Source: Kribbella kalugense (GTDB taxonomy: Bacteria > Actinomycetota > Actinomycetes > Propionibacteriales > Kribbellaceae). From it: 64,000 nucleotides of DNA. Position 1 is the stretch's first letter, and every line of letters starts with the position of its first letter. Of the stretch, positions 24,658-32,792 are shown piece after piece. A program made the position numbers and the translations under genes. The DNA is taken from NCBI RefSeq assembly GCF_004365875.1, contig NZ_SODF01000002.1, positions 62,001 to 126,000 of the forward strand, written 5' to 3'. The notes beneath the pieces were generated by a model. The model was not told where the DNA came from, did no database searches, and saw only the letters and a list, made by a program, of their open reading frames with translations.

Positions 24658-25749
24658 CTATGACTCCAGGCCGACTGCCTTCAGGGGGTTGGGCCAGGCT
24701 TTGAGGGCCGCGTGCAGGGCTGGGTCTTGGGTGGTTGCCAGGGCCTCGTCGTGCGCATCGGTGATGACATCGGCGATGGTGACAGCGGTGCCGGTGTTGG
24801 CGGAGCGGACGGCGGCTTCGACCATGGCGAGGCTTACTACGTTGGAGTGCACCTCGGATTGCGGGGTTGTCGACGTGCGGACCGCGTTGACGAACTCGAC
24901 GAGGGAGCCGGCGATTTCCTGGGGTTCGTCGGACATCGTGGCTGGGAGGGGCTCGCCGGACGCCAGCTCTGCGACGGGTGGGTTGTCGCCGTCCCAGGTC
25001 GCCGTACCGCCGGGTGTGCTGGCTCTCCAGAGGCCGTTCCACGAGGTTTCCAGGCCGGGCGCGCACCAGCTGCCGGTGAAGGTGAAGCGGGTGCCGTCGG
25101 CGTAGGTGAAGATCGCGGTCGCGGCCGCGTTGCCGTCGAACCAGCTCCAGTCGGGGTTGTACGAGTCGCAGTACACCGAGACCGGTTCCGAGCCGATCAG
25201 CTTGCGCGATAGGTCGAACTGGTGGATCGCCATGTCGACCAGGAGCGGCTCGGCCATCCGCTCGCGGAACCCGCTGAAGTGCGGCGCCTTGAAGAACTCG
25301 CACGACAGCGTGCCGATCGTGCCGAGTTCGGCGAGCTGGCGTTCGAAGGCCGCGACGGCCCGGAAGTACCGGCGCGACTGCGAGACCATCAGCAGCTGCC
25401 CGCTGACCTCCGACGCCGCGACCATCGTCAGACACTCGCGGACAGTCTCGGCCAGCGGCTTCTCGCAAAGCACAGGAAGCCCACGCAGCAAGGCATCCAC
25501 GCTGACCTTCGGGTGTGCGAGCGGGACGGTCACGTCGATGACCGCATCCGCGCGATCGGCCAGCTCGTCGATCGAGTTGGCCACTGGTACGTCGCCGTAC
25601 CCGTGCTCGTCGGCCGCCGCTCGGGCCACCTCCAGGTCGAGGTCGACGAGACCGACCAGCTGCACGGAAGGGTTGGCGGCGATCGTCCGCAGCCAGGCGC
25701 GGCCCATGCCGCCGGCGCCGGCCTGGAGAAGACGCAAGGGTTCAGGCAT
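24658..25749 (-). CDS. Gfo/Idh/MocA-family oxidoreductase
   Basis: A 363-aa NAD(P)-dependent sugar or inositol dehydrogenase-like protein. The Rossmann motif is QAGAGGMGRAW near residue 10, the EKP signature is VLCEKPLAET, and DMAIHQFDL holds the catalytic His-x-x-Asp. Its start overlaps the stop of the ThuA gene by 8 bases. As the last gene of the sugar-transport operon it probably oxidises the imported sugar or a derivative; the substrate cannot be read from sequence. Confidence 0.87.
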   Translation of the reverse strand: MPEPLRLLQAGAGGMGRAWLRTIAANPSVQLVGLVDLDLEVARAAADEHGYGDVPVANSIDELADRADAVIDVTVPLAHPKVSVDALLRGLPVLCEKPLAETVRECLTMVAASEVSGQLLMVSQSRRYFRAVAAFERQLAELGTIGTLSCEFFKAPHFSGFRERMAEPLLVDMAIHQFDLSRKLIGSEPVSVYCDSYNPDWSWFDGNAAATAIFTYADGTRFTFTGSWCAPGLETSWNGLWRASTPGGTATWDGDNPPVAELASGEPLPATMSDEPQEIAGSLVEFVNAVRTSTTPQSEVHSNVVSLAMVEAAVRSANTGTAVTIADVITDAHDEALATTQDPALHAALKAWPNPLKAVGLES

Positions 25750-26512
25750 CCGCAGGCTCCTCGATCGGGCCGGTGTAGCCCTTGCCGTTGAAGAAGTCCT
25801 CGGTCTCGTAGCGCAGCAACGTCGGCAGAGCACGCGACGGCAGGTCGGTCTTGGCCCACCCGACCCCGTTCGCGATCACCTTCCGGACGTCCTTGTGGTG
25901 GTAGACCGGGAAGTCCTGGTCGCCGGGCGAGAAGTAGAAGATCTTCCCGTGCCCGCGACGGAACGTGCAGCCGGACCGGAACACCTCGCCACCGGAGAAC
26001 GACGAGACGAAGATCAGTTCGTCCGGGACCGGGATGTCGAAGAACTCGCCGTACATCTCCTGCTGCTCGATCACGATCGGGTGCGGGACGCCCTGCGCGA
26101 TCGGGTGCGTCGGGTTGATCGTCCAGACCAGCTCGCGGTCCCGCTCACTGCGCCAGCGCAGCGTGCACGTCGTACCCATCAGCTTGCCGAAGATCTTCGA
26201 CCAGTGACCGGAGTGCAGCACGACCAGGCCCATCCCCGACAGCACGTGCTGGTAAACGCGGTCGACCACCTTGTCGTCGACCTCACCGTGCGCGGCGTGG
26301 CCCCACCAGACGAGTACGTCGGTCTCGGCCAGCACCTCCTCGGTCAGGCCGTGCTCGGGTTCGTCGAGGGTGGTGGTGGAGACGTCGGCTTCGAGGTTCT
26401 CGCGGATGCCGGCGGCGATGGTCTCGTGCATGCCGTCCGGGTAGATCTCCCGGACGTGCGGCTCGACCTGCTCGTGCCGGTTCTCGCCCCAGACGAGTAC
26501 GCGAATCGTCAT
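25742..26512 (-). CDS. ThuA-domain protein (trehalose-utilisation family)
   Basis: A 256-aa protein with a glutamine-amidotransferase-like ThuA fold: VLVWGENRHEQ at the N-terminus, TDVLVWWGHAAHG, GLVVLHSGHWS and GKIFYFSPGDQDFPVYHH. In rhizobia ThuA and ThuB (an oxidoreductase of the neighbouring type) convert trehalose or related disaccharides to 3-keto forms. Here it lies between the permease and Gfo/Idh/MocA genes, which fits the ThuEFGAB arrangement, so a disaccharide substrate is a reasonable inference. Confidence 0.85.
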   Translation of the reverse strand: MTIRVLVWGENRHEQVEPHVREIYPDGMHETIAAGIRENLEADVSTTTLDEPEHGLTEEVLAETDVLVWWGHAAHGEVDDKVVDRVYQHVLSGMGLVVLHSGHWSKIFGKLMGTTCTLRWRSERDRELVWTINPTHPIAQGVPHPIVIEQQEMYGEFFDIPVPDELIFVSSFSGGEVFRSGCTFRRGHGKIFYFSPGDQDFPVYHHKDVRKVIANGVGWAKTDLPSRALPTLLRYETEDFFNGKGYTGPIEEPADA

Positions 26513-26532
26513 ATTTCAGACCCTTTCAGACA

Positions 26533-27336
26533 TTATTTGACGGCCCCGCCGATGGCGCCGGCGGCGATGTACTTCTGCGCGGCGATCAGCAGCACGATGG
26601 CCGGGATCGCCGAGAGGACCGCGGTCGCCATCACCGCGTTCCAGTTCTGCACCTGAGTGCCGAGGTACTGGTAGATCCCCAGCGTCACCGGCCGTACGCC
26701 GCCCTTGGTGGTCAGCGTCAGCGCGAACAGGAAATCGCTCCAGGAGAAGAGAAAACTGAACAGTCCCGCGGTGATCAGGGAGTTCTTGCTGATCGGCAGC
26801 ACGATCGCGACGAACGCCCGGAACAACCCGGCGCCGTCGACCCGCGCGGCCTCCACCAGCGACGGCGGCAGCGACATCATGAACGACCGCAGAATCAGGA
26901 TCGCGAACGGGATCCCGCTGCTGCAGTTCGCGATGATCAACCCCGGGATCGAGTTCAGCAGACCGATCCGCTCGTACGCCGTGTAGAGCGCGTTGGCGAT
27001 CACGATCCCCGGAATCATCTGCGAGATCAGGATCGCCAGCAGCCCGATCGACACCCACCGGGACCGGAACTGCGAGAGTGCGTAGGCACACGGCGTCGCG
27101 ATGGCCAGGCTGAGTACGACGGTTCCGACCGCGATGATCACGCTCGTGACGAGGTTCCCGCCCTGCTCGTCGAAGGCCCGCTTGTAGCCGCTGAACGTCG
27201 GGTGCAACGGCAGGAAGCCCGCGGTCAGGGTGTTGCCCGATGGTTGGAGTGAGGCGTTCAGCATCCAGTAGACCGGGAACAGCATCACGCACAGGATCAG
27301 TACGCCGATCACGGTGTACGCCGTACGTCGCATCAT
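26533..27336 (-). CDS. ABC sugar transporter permease, MalG type
   Basis: A 267-aa inner-membrane permease with about six helices. The EAA loop that contacts the ATPase reads EAARVDGAGLFRAFVAIVLP. It is one of two permease subunits of a CUT1 carbohydrate importer. No ATPase gene is present in the locus, so a shared MsiK-type ATPase encoded elsewhere is the likely energy source, as is common in actinobacteria. The gene lies 18 bases after the other permease gene. Confidence 0.9.
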   Translation of the reverse strand: MMRRTAYTVIGVLILCVMLFPVYWMLNASLQPSGNTLTAGFLPLHPTFSGYKRAFDEQGGNLVTSVIIAVGTVVLSLAIATPCAYALSQFRSRWVSIGLLAILISQMIPGIVIANALYTAYERIGLLNSIPGLIIANCSSGIPFAILILRSFMMSLPPSLVEAARVDGAGLFRAFVAIVLPISKNSLITAGLFSFLFSWSDFLFALTLTTKGGVRPVTLGIYQYLGTQVQNWNAVMATAVLSAIPAIVLLIAAQKYIAAGAIGGAVK

Positions 27337-27354
27337 GTCCCTCCTACTCGTCTG

Positions 27355-28293
27355 TTATTCGTCAACCGCGCGGCGGGTGCTGCGCAGGTAGAAGACCGCG
27401 AACACGAACGAGATCGCGATCAGGATGTTGCTCAGCGCCGCGCCCTGGCCGAACTTGAAGTCCACGAAGGACTTCTCGTACGACTGGGTCGCCAGCGTCT
27501 GAGTCGCGTTCGCCGGTCCACCGCCGGTGAGGCCCAGGATGATGTCCAGGACCTTGATCGTGTAGACGACGCCGAGCATCAGCACCACGCTCGCGACCGA
27601 TCGCAGGTTCGGCCAGGTGATGTACCGGAACGCCCGCCAGCCCGTTGCGCCGTCGAGCTGACCGGCTTCGTAAAGCTCGTCGGGGATCTCCGCAAGACCG
27701 GAGTACAGCAGGGTCACGTTGAACGGGATGCCGATCCAGATGTTCACGCCGATCACCGCGATCAGCGCGACCGACGGCGAGTTCAGCCACGGCACCGGAT
27801 CGTTGATCACGTGCAGCCCCAGCAGCGACCGGTTCAGGATGCCGCTGTCCTGCTCGAGGATCGACCGCCAGGTGGCACTCGACACGATCAGCGGCAACAG
27901 CCACGGCAGCAGGAGAAGCGAGCGCAGCAGTCCGCCGAGCGGGAACCGCTGGCGGAAGAAGAGCGCCAACGCCAGGCCGATCGCGAACTGGAACGCGATC
28001 GACCCGATGGTGAACAGCGCGGTGTTCACCATCGCGTCCGAGAACAGCTGGTCCTTCACCACCGCGCTGTAGTTCTGCAGCCCGATCCACGGCGCCTCGC
28101 CGGTGAAGAACGTCCGCAGGGTGTAGTCCTGCAGGCTCATCAGCAGGTTCTTCACCACGGGGTAGCCGAACAGCGCCAGCATCGCCACCGCGGCGGGCAG
28201 CACGAACAGGATCTTGGTCAGGTCCTCGCCCCGGCGGCGCCGGCCGCGAACGCGCTCGCGGCCGGCCACCGTCGTACGTGTGAGCGTCACCAT
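27355..28293 (-). CDS. ABC sugar transporter permease, MalF type
   Basis: A 312-aa permease with a basic N-terminus (RGRRRRGED) and about six helices. The EAA motif is YEAGQLDGATGWRAFRYITWP. GGGPANATQTLATQSY is typical of the MalF/UgpA branch. It forms the membrane channel with the MalG-type subunit and takes sugar from the lipoprotein encoded 3 bases upstream. Confidence 0.9.
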   Translation of the reverse strand: MVTLTRTTVAGRERVRGRRRRGEDLTKILFVLPAAVAMLALFGYPVVKNLLMSLQDYTLRTFFTGEAPWIGLQNYSAVVKDQLFSDAMVNTALFTIGSIAFQFAIGLALALFFRQRFPLGGLLRSLLLLPWLLPLIVSSATWRSILEQDSGILNRSLLGLHVINDPVPWLNSPSVALIAVIGVNIWIGIPFNVTLLYSGLAEIPDELYEAGQLDGATGWRAFRYITWPNLRSVASVVLMLGVVYTIKVLDIILGLTGGGPANATQTLATQSYEKSFVDFKFGQGAALSNILIAISFVFAVFYLRSTRRAVDE

Positions 28294-28296
28294 CGA

Positions 28297-29532
28297 TCAG
28301 CCGCCGGACGCCTGCTTGAAGGCGTCCTGGACCGAGGCCTTACCGGTCAGCGCCAGCTGGATGGCCTGGTAGATCACCTTCGCCGCCGCCGGCCACTTGT
28401 CGCCGAGCTTGCCGGTCCGCGAGCGGGCGGTCTTGACCTGCTCGGTGAAGGCCTTCATCGACGGCACCTCCTTGACGTACTCGTCGAGCAGCGCGGTCTT
28501 GGTCGGGATGGTGTACCGCGCCTTCGCCCAGGCGAGCTCGTTCTCGTCCGAGTTCAGGCACTTCACGAAGTCGGCGGCCTTCTGCTCCTTGGCCTGGTCC
28601 TTGTTCAGCGGGACCGTCCACGCCTCACCGCCGAGCGGCGCGACCGGCTTCTGATCCGGCTTGTTCAGCGGGAACGTGACCACGTCCCACTTGATCTTCG
28701 GGTTCTTGTTCAGCGCCGGGATCTGCCACGGGCCGTTCACCATCATCGCGGCCTTGCCGGCGATGAACTGGTCGTTCACGTCGCCCTGCGTCCAGTTGAT
28801 GACGCTCTTCGACGCGGACCCCGACTGCACCAGATCCGTCCACAACTGCAGGGCTTCGGTCACCTGCGGGGTGTTCAGATCGGTCTCGTCACCACCGTTG
28901 GTCCACATCGCCGGCAGGAACTGCCACGAGCCTTCGTACGTCGCGTTGGCGTTGAACGCCATCCCGTACCGCCCGGGCTTGGTCAGCTTCTTGGCCGCGG
29001 CCTTCAGCTCGTCCCAGGTCTTCGGCGGCTGTACGCCGGCCTCGGTCAGCATGTCCTTGTTGTAGAACAGGGCGATCGTGTTCGTCACCGGGGCCAGCCC
29101 GTAGAGCTTGCCCTGGTACGACGTCGCGTCGACCATGCCCTGGATGACCCCGTCGCCACTCAGACCTAGGTCGTTCAAGGGCGCCAGCGCACCGGTCGCG
29201 GCGATCTGCTGTACGTCGGGGTTGTCGAGCATCAGCACATCCGGCAACGTCTTCGACGAGGCCTGCTGCAGCACCTTCTGGATCAAGGTCTCACCAGGGA
29301 CCGTCTCCCGTTTGATCGTGATGCCGAGCGTCGACGCGCAGGAGTCGAGGCCCTTCTGGACAAGGGTCTTGTCCGGCTCGTTGTTGTAGTAGTCCAGGAT
29401 CGTGAGGCTCTTGACGCTGTCGCCGGACGAGGACGACGACTGGCTTCCGCCGCCGTTGTCGCCGCAGGCGGCCAGCAGGAGCGACACCGTCGTCGCACCC
29501 GCCAGCGCGGCGGCGATCCGCTTGCTGATCAT
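28297..29532 (-). CDS. ABC transporter sugar-binding lipoprotein
   Basis: A 411-aa secreted binding protein. The signal peptide ends in a lipobox, LLLAACGDNGG, with the lipid-modified Cys near residue 21. The body is a family-1 extracellular solute-binding protein (LFYNKDMLTEAGVQPPKTWDEL; AAMMVNGPWQIPAL). ATG 29532 was chosen with AAGGAG 9 bases upstream; an upstream ATG (29550) would place that ribosome site in the coding region. It is the first gene of the operon and faces the LacI-type regulator. Confidence 0.9.
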   Translation of the reverse strand: MISKRIAAALAGATTVSLLLAACGDNGGGSQSSSSSGDSVKSLTILDYYNNEPDKTLVQKGLDSCASTLGITIKRETVPGETLIQKVLQQASSKTLPDVLMLDNPDVQQIAATGALAPLNDLGLSGDGVIQGMVDATSYQGKLYGLAPVTNTIALFYNKDMLTEAGVQPPKTWDELKAAAKKLTKPGRYGMAFNANATYEGSWQFLPAMWTNGGDETDLNTPQVTEALQLWTDLVQSGSASKSVINWTQGDVNDQFIAGKAAMMVNGPWQIPALNKNPKIKWDVVTFPLNKPDQKPVAPLGGEAWTVPLNKDQAKEQKAADFVKCLNSDENELAWAKARYTIPTKTALLDEYVKEVPSMKAFTEQVKTARSRTGKLGDKWPAAAKVIYQAIQLALTGKASVQDAFKQASGG

Positions 29533-29682
29533 GACATCGGGCTCCTTCAAAGCGTTTAACCAGTGGACGAGGGCAAAACCAGTTGCTCTTGTGGATTAGT
29601 CGGTAAACCGCTTAACTAAGGCGTTGAAGGACTATGTTCCGTACGTCACACCGCTGTCAAGAGTTCAGAGGGGGTCGGATCG
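29533..29682. promoter_or_regulatory. Divergent control region with two LacI-type operator-like sites
   Basis: TCAAAGCGTTTAAC (29547-29560) and GTAAACCGCTTAAC (29603-29616) are both imperfect palindromes around a central CG, the typical form of LacI-family operators, and they share the half-site GTTAA. The first lies about 15 bases before the binding-protein ATG, the second midway to the lacI-like gene. Binding of the divergent regulator to both would block transport gene expression. Confidence 0.6.
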
Positions 29683-30699
29683 GTGGTCACGATGAAGGAT
29701 GTGGCTCAGCGGGCCGGTGTTTCGATCGCGACGGTGTCCTTCCTGCTGAACAACACCAAGCCGGTGACCGCGGCGACCCGGGCCAGGGTCGAGCAGGCGA
29801 TGGCGGAGCTCGGATACAGCCGCAACATGGTGGCCCGCGCGCTGGCAAGCCGGCGTACCCACATCATCGCGATGGCCTACCCGGCGCTCGAGCACCGGTT
29901 CGGGATGTCGACCGCGGAGTTCTTCACCAGCGCGGCCGAGGCCGCCCGGAAAGAGGACTACCACCTGGTGCTGTGGCCGGTCGGCAACGACGGGGTCGAG
30001 CTGCGTGAGTTGCTCGGTCAGGGTCTGGTCGACGGCGTCGTGCTGATGGAGGTCCAGCTGGACGATCCGCGGGTCGACGTACTGCAGCAGGCCGGTACGC
30101 CGTTCGCCTTGATCGGCCGGACCACGGAGCTCGAGGGGTTGTCCCACGTGGACATCGACTTCGACACCACGGTCGAGGACGCGGTGAAGTACCTGTACGA
30201 CTACGGGCATCGCGAACTGGCCTTGATTTCGGGCGATCTGGACGATCCGCGGTTCCACGCTTATGGCCCGTGGGTCCGCACGGAGGACGCCTATCGCCGG
30301 GTCGCCGCGTCGTACGGCATGTCCGTCGTCATCCTGCCGTGCTCCGACACCACCCAGGCCGGCAAGGCCGCCGCCGAACGACTGCTGGCCGAGCATCCCG
30401 AGACAACCGCGATCCTGGTGCTGAACGAGTACGCCGCCCTGGGGGTCGTGTCCGGGCTGAAACGCGGCGGCCTCGACATCCCCGGCGACGTCTCCGTCCT
30501 GGCGCTGCTGATGGTCCCGGAGAACGCCGCCATGGCCGACCCCGAACTCACGATGATGCGCACCCCCGGCCCCGAACTGGGCCAGCTCGGCACCGAGTCC
30601 CTCATCCGCGAACTGGAAGGCGACGACCCGCTACCACCCCAGCTAGTCGCCGCCAAGCTCCTCCCCGGCGCGACGGTCGCGGCTCCCCGGGGCACCTGA
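29683..30699 (+). CDS. LacI-family transcriptional regulator
   Basis: A 338-aa protein with the N-terminal LacI helix-turn-helix (MKDVAQRAGVSIATVSFLLNN, about residues 4-24) and hinge helix ARALASRR, followed by a periplasmic-binding-like effector domain. GTG 29683 has GAGGGGG 9 bases upstream; ATG 29692 is an alternative. It probably represses the divergent sugar operon and is released by the imported sugar. Its last 57 bases overlap the convergent LysR gene. Confidence 0.9.
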   Translation: MVTMKDVAQRAGVSIATVSFLLNNTKPVTAATRARVEQAMAELGYSRNMVARALASRRTHIIAMAYPALEHRFGMSTAEFFTSAAEAARKEDYHLVLWPVGNDGVELRELLGQGLVDGVVLMEVQLDDPRVDVLQQAGTPFALIGRTTELEGLSHVDIDFDTTVEDAVKYLYDYGHRELALISGDLDDPRFHAYGPWVRTEDAYRRVAASYGMSVVILPCSDTTQAGKAAAERLLAEHPETTAILVLNEYAALGVVSGLKRGGLDIPGDVSVLALLMVPENAAMADPELTMMRTPGPELGQLGTESLIRELEGDDPLPPQLVAAKLLPGATVAAPRGT

Positions 30700-31524
30700 T
30701 TCGGTCAGGCTCCAGAGAGCGGCGATCAGCGGGCGCCGGAGGTCGGCGCGTCTGGCGCAGAGGCCGATCGTGAGCGGGTCGAGATCGGCCGGGATCTCTA
30801 TCAGGCGGTCGCGGACGGCGGATGAGTCGAGGACCAGTCTCGGGACGATTCCGGTGCCACATCCCAACGCCACAAGGGCGAGCAGCGCTTCGTGGCCGTC
30901 GGGCTCGGCGGCGATCACCGGCTTCAGCCCGGTCTTGCGAAACCAGCGGAAGGCGGCCTCGCGGACGAGCCCTCGAGCGGGTACGACGTACGGACCGTCC
31001 GGATCGCTGTCAGGAGCTTTCACGAGTACGAGATCGGTGACCGCGACCGTACGGCTGACCAACGATTGTGGGAGTCGCTTGGGGATCCCGGCGACAGCCG
31101 CGTCGACCTCGCCTTCGTCCAACCGGGCCAGAGCCGCGGCCGCGTCACCGGTCCGGAGATCCAGGCGGATCTGTGGATGCGCCTCTCGCAACGGAGCCAG
31201 CAGGTCCGGGAGCAACGCCTGGCAGGCCGTCACAGTCGCGAAGATCCGCAGATCCCCAGTCAGACCGGCCTGATCGCCCGAGCCGGCCCGGTAGTCGTCC
31301 CACAGTTCCAGCGCGTTCTCGGCGTACGCCGTGAATCGCCGACCTTCCGCGGTCAGTACGACACCCCGCGGACCGCGGTCGAGCAACCGCGCGCCGACCC
31401 GCGTCTCCAACCGCTGGATCGTCCGCGTCAACGTCGCCGCACTCACATGACACTCGAGGCTCGTCCGCCCATAGTTCAACGACCGAGCCAAATGCAGGAA
31501 CAGCTCCAACTCGCGATGCTCCAA
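30643..31524 (-). CDS. LysR-family regulator resembling IlvY
   Basis: A 293-aa LysR protein. The DNA-binding part (ELELFLHLARSLNYGRTSLECHVSAATLTRTIQRLE) and effector domain stretches GDLRIFATVTACQALLPDLL, TGDAAAALARL, VDAAVAGIPKRLP and GHEALLALVALGCGTGIVP follow the E. coli IlvY pattern closely. IlvY activates ilvC in response to acetolactate. The plant-type ilvC in this window is about 7 kb away, with the sugar locus in between, so control of it is possible but unproven. No divergent partner gene lies directly beside it. Confidence 0.78.
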   Translation of the reverse strand: MEHRELELFLHLARSLNYGRTSLECHVSAATLTRTIQRLETRVGARLLDRGPRGVVLTAEGRRFTAYAENALELWDDYRAGSGDQAGLTGDLRIFATVTACQALLPDLLAPLREAHPQIRLDLRTGDAAAALARLDEGEVDAAVAGIPKRLPQSLVSRTVAVTDLVLVKAPDSDPDGPYVVPARGLVREAAFRWFRKTGLKPVIAAEPDGHEALLALVALGCGTGIVPRLVLDSSAVRDRLIEIPADLDPLTIGLCARRADLRRPLIAALWSLTESGAPGSRDRRAGEELGGD

Positions 31525-31682
31525 CGAGACCTCGCAGAGGGCGGCGAGAAGACGAATGACAGGACAGTGGGCTACTTAGGGTAGTTCAACGCCTTCAAGA
31601 AAAAGACAAGGAAAGAAAGAAAAGAAGTAGAGAGGGTTGCGTGCCTGGCCGGCTTCGGCCCTCAGGTGACAGACATCTGCAT
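31525..31682. other. Non-coding stretch with purine-rich tract
   Basis: Between the LysR start and a doubtful small gene lies a purine-only run of about 35 bases (about 31597-31631, repeats of GAAAG/AAAGA) that stands out in this GC-rich sequence. No promoter or gene can be supported in it; it could bend DNA or affect transcription upstream of the LysR gene. Confidence 0.4.
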
Positions 31683-31874
31683 CTACTCGGCGTCGAGCCA
31701 CTCGGCACCATCGGAATCGCGGTGGTAGCCGTGGTGGTACCCGAGGACGCAGCCGATCCCCCTGTCGGGATTCTTGCCGTCACATGGCTCCGACCGCGAC
31801 GGGCTGAGGCTCGGCCAGGTACGACGGGGCGCGCTCAGCAGATTGGCCGGATCTGATGACTCATTTTGACTCAC
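31683..31874 (-). CDS. Doubtful small protein divergent from the DUF6879/XRE cassette
   Basis: A possible 63-aa protein from a GTG, ending CVLGYHHGYHRDSDGAEW plus four residues. Its codons have high GC3 and the His/Tyr/Asp-rich tail looks protein-like. There is no clear ribosome site, and the start overlaps a direct repeat shared with the promoter of the divergent cassette. It may be a small component of that cassette or not a gene at all. Confidence 0.3.
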   Translation of the reverse strand: MSQNESSDPANLLSAPRRTWPSLSPSRSEPCDGKNPDRGIGCVLGYHHGYHRDSDGAEWLDAE

Positions 31875-32014
31875 AAGATCGAGGATGATCATCACAAAGG
31901 CCCTTGTCAAGCCGGCGTTCTGCTGCAGATACAGGGTTCGCGCGGCAGACACGCAGAGCAGGTTGACCCCAACTGCGGCATCTGTCACCGTTGATTTGCT
32001 GACTCATTCTGACT
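31857..32014. promoter_or_regulatory. Direct repeats TGACTCATTYTGACT upstream of the XRE cassette
   Basis: TGACTCATTTTGACT (31857-31871) recurs as TGACTCATTCTGACT (32000-32014), 143 bases apart and in the same orientation, each containing TGACT twice. The second copy ends 13 bases before the ATG at 32028. They are likely binding sites for the XRE regulator of the cassette (inference). Confidence 0.45.
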
Positions 32015-32027
32015 AGATGGAGGCGAG

Positions 32028-32249
32028 ATGCGACTCATTCACCGCGCTGGACCTTGCGACAACGGTCCTTGTCCCAACGTGTTCGACACCGATGAAGGCA
32101 CACTTGTGGCAGTGCAGGGCGCGCAGTTGGTTGATGCCGACGCCTTGGCGCAGCTGAGCCAGATGCCGGCGCACGAGACCGTCGTCCTGGTGCCGCGGGA
32201 GCTCCTGCTGGAGTACGCCAAGAAGATGGCAGACGGAGCCACGGTGTGA
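32028..32249 (+). CDS. Small protein of a DUF6879/XRE cassette
   Basis: A 73-aa soluble protein starting MRLIHRAGPCDNGPCPNVF with a CxxxxC pair near the N-terminus. ATG is preceded by GGAGGCGAG at short spacing. Its stop overlaps the start of the DUF6879 gene by 4 bases, so the two are coupled. Small proteins of this sort commonly precede DUF6879 and XRE genes in streptomycete-like genomes; no molecular function is known. Confidence 0.75.
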   Translation: MRLIHRAGPCDNGPCPNVFDTDEGTLVAVQGAQLVDADALAQLSQMPAHETVVLVPRELLLEYAKKMADGATV

Positions 32250-32788
32250 ACTTCGAGGAGTTCGACGCTCAGTTCGACCGATTCACTACAGAGGTCTTCC
32301 GGCTGGAGAATCTTCAGGGCTACGCGGTCTCCGAGGAAGACGCACGACTCAAAGCCTTCCGTGACGGCACGCCGCGGCCCGAACGTTCCGTGCGGACCGA
32401 GCCTTGGCTGGCTCGGATCGCTGTGAGCACGGTCGCGGGTAAGAGATGGGAGCGGGTCCACGTCGTCGATCACCCCCTCTCCGAATATCTCCGGTACGAA
32501 CTGGTCGGGTACGTCGAGTCCCAGGCGGCCGGAGAGCGCATCCTGATCGCGGAGCGGACGGCCGACGAGTCGCTGACCAGACTTGGCGAGGACTTCTGGT
32601 TGTTCGACGCCGACTCGCCGACCGCGTACGCCGTACTGATGCACTACGACGAGGCTGGACATTTCGTAGGCTTCGACCACACCACGGAGCCCGCCGTGCT
32701 GGAGCGCTGCCGGAATGAGCGCGAGCTCGTTCGGCGGCATGCCGTGGACCTCAACGCCTACCTGGCGGAGCAGAAGGAAGATTTGTAA
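32246..32788 (+). CDS. DUF6879 family protein
   Basis: A 180-aa protein matching DUF6879: NFEEFDAQFDRFTTEVFRLE at the start, ERVHVVDHPLSEYLRYEL in the middle and DFWLFDADSPTAYAVLMHYD near the end. These proteins occur with DUF5753 XRE regulators and small partners in development-associated loci of actinobacteria. It lies 4 bases upstream of the regulator gene and is probably co-expressed. The activity is unknown. Confidence 0.82.
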   Translation: MNFEEFDAQFDRFTTEVFRLENLQGYAVSEEDARLKAFRDGTPRPERSVRTEPWLARIAVSTVAGKRWERVHVVDHPLSEYLRYELVGYVESQAAGERILIAERTADESLTRLGEDFWLFDADSPTAYAVLMHYDEAGHFVGFDHTTEPAVLERCRNERELVRRHAVDLNAYLAEQKEDL

Positions 32789-32792
32789 CTGC

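Noticed and set aside
31641..31856. Plus-strand small frame opposite the doubtful 63-aa gene
   Set aside because: Poor composition and no ribosome site; the minus-strand reading looks more protein-like, though still uncertain.
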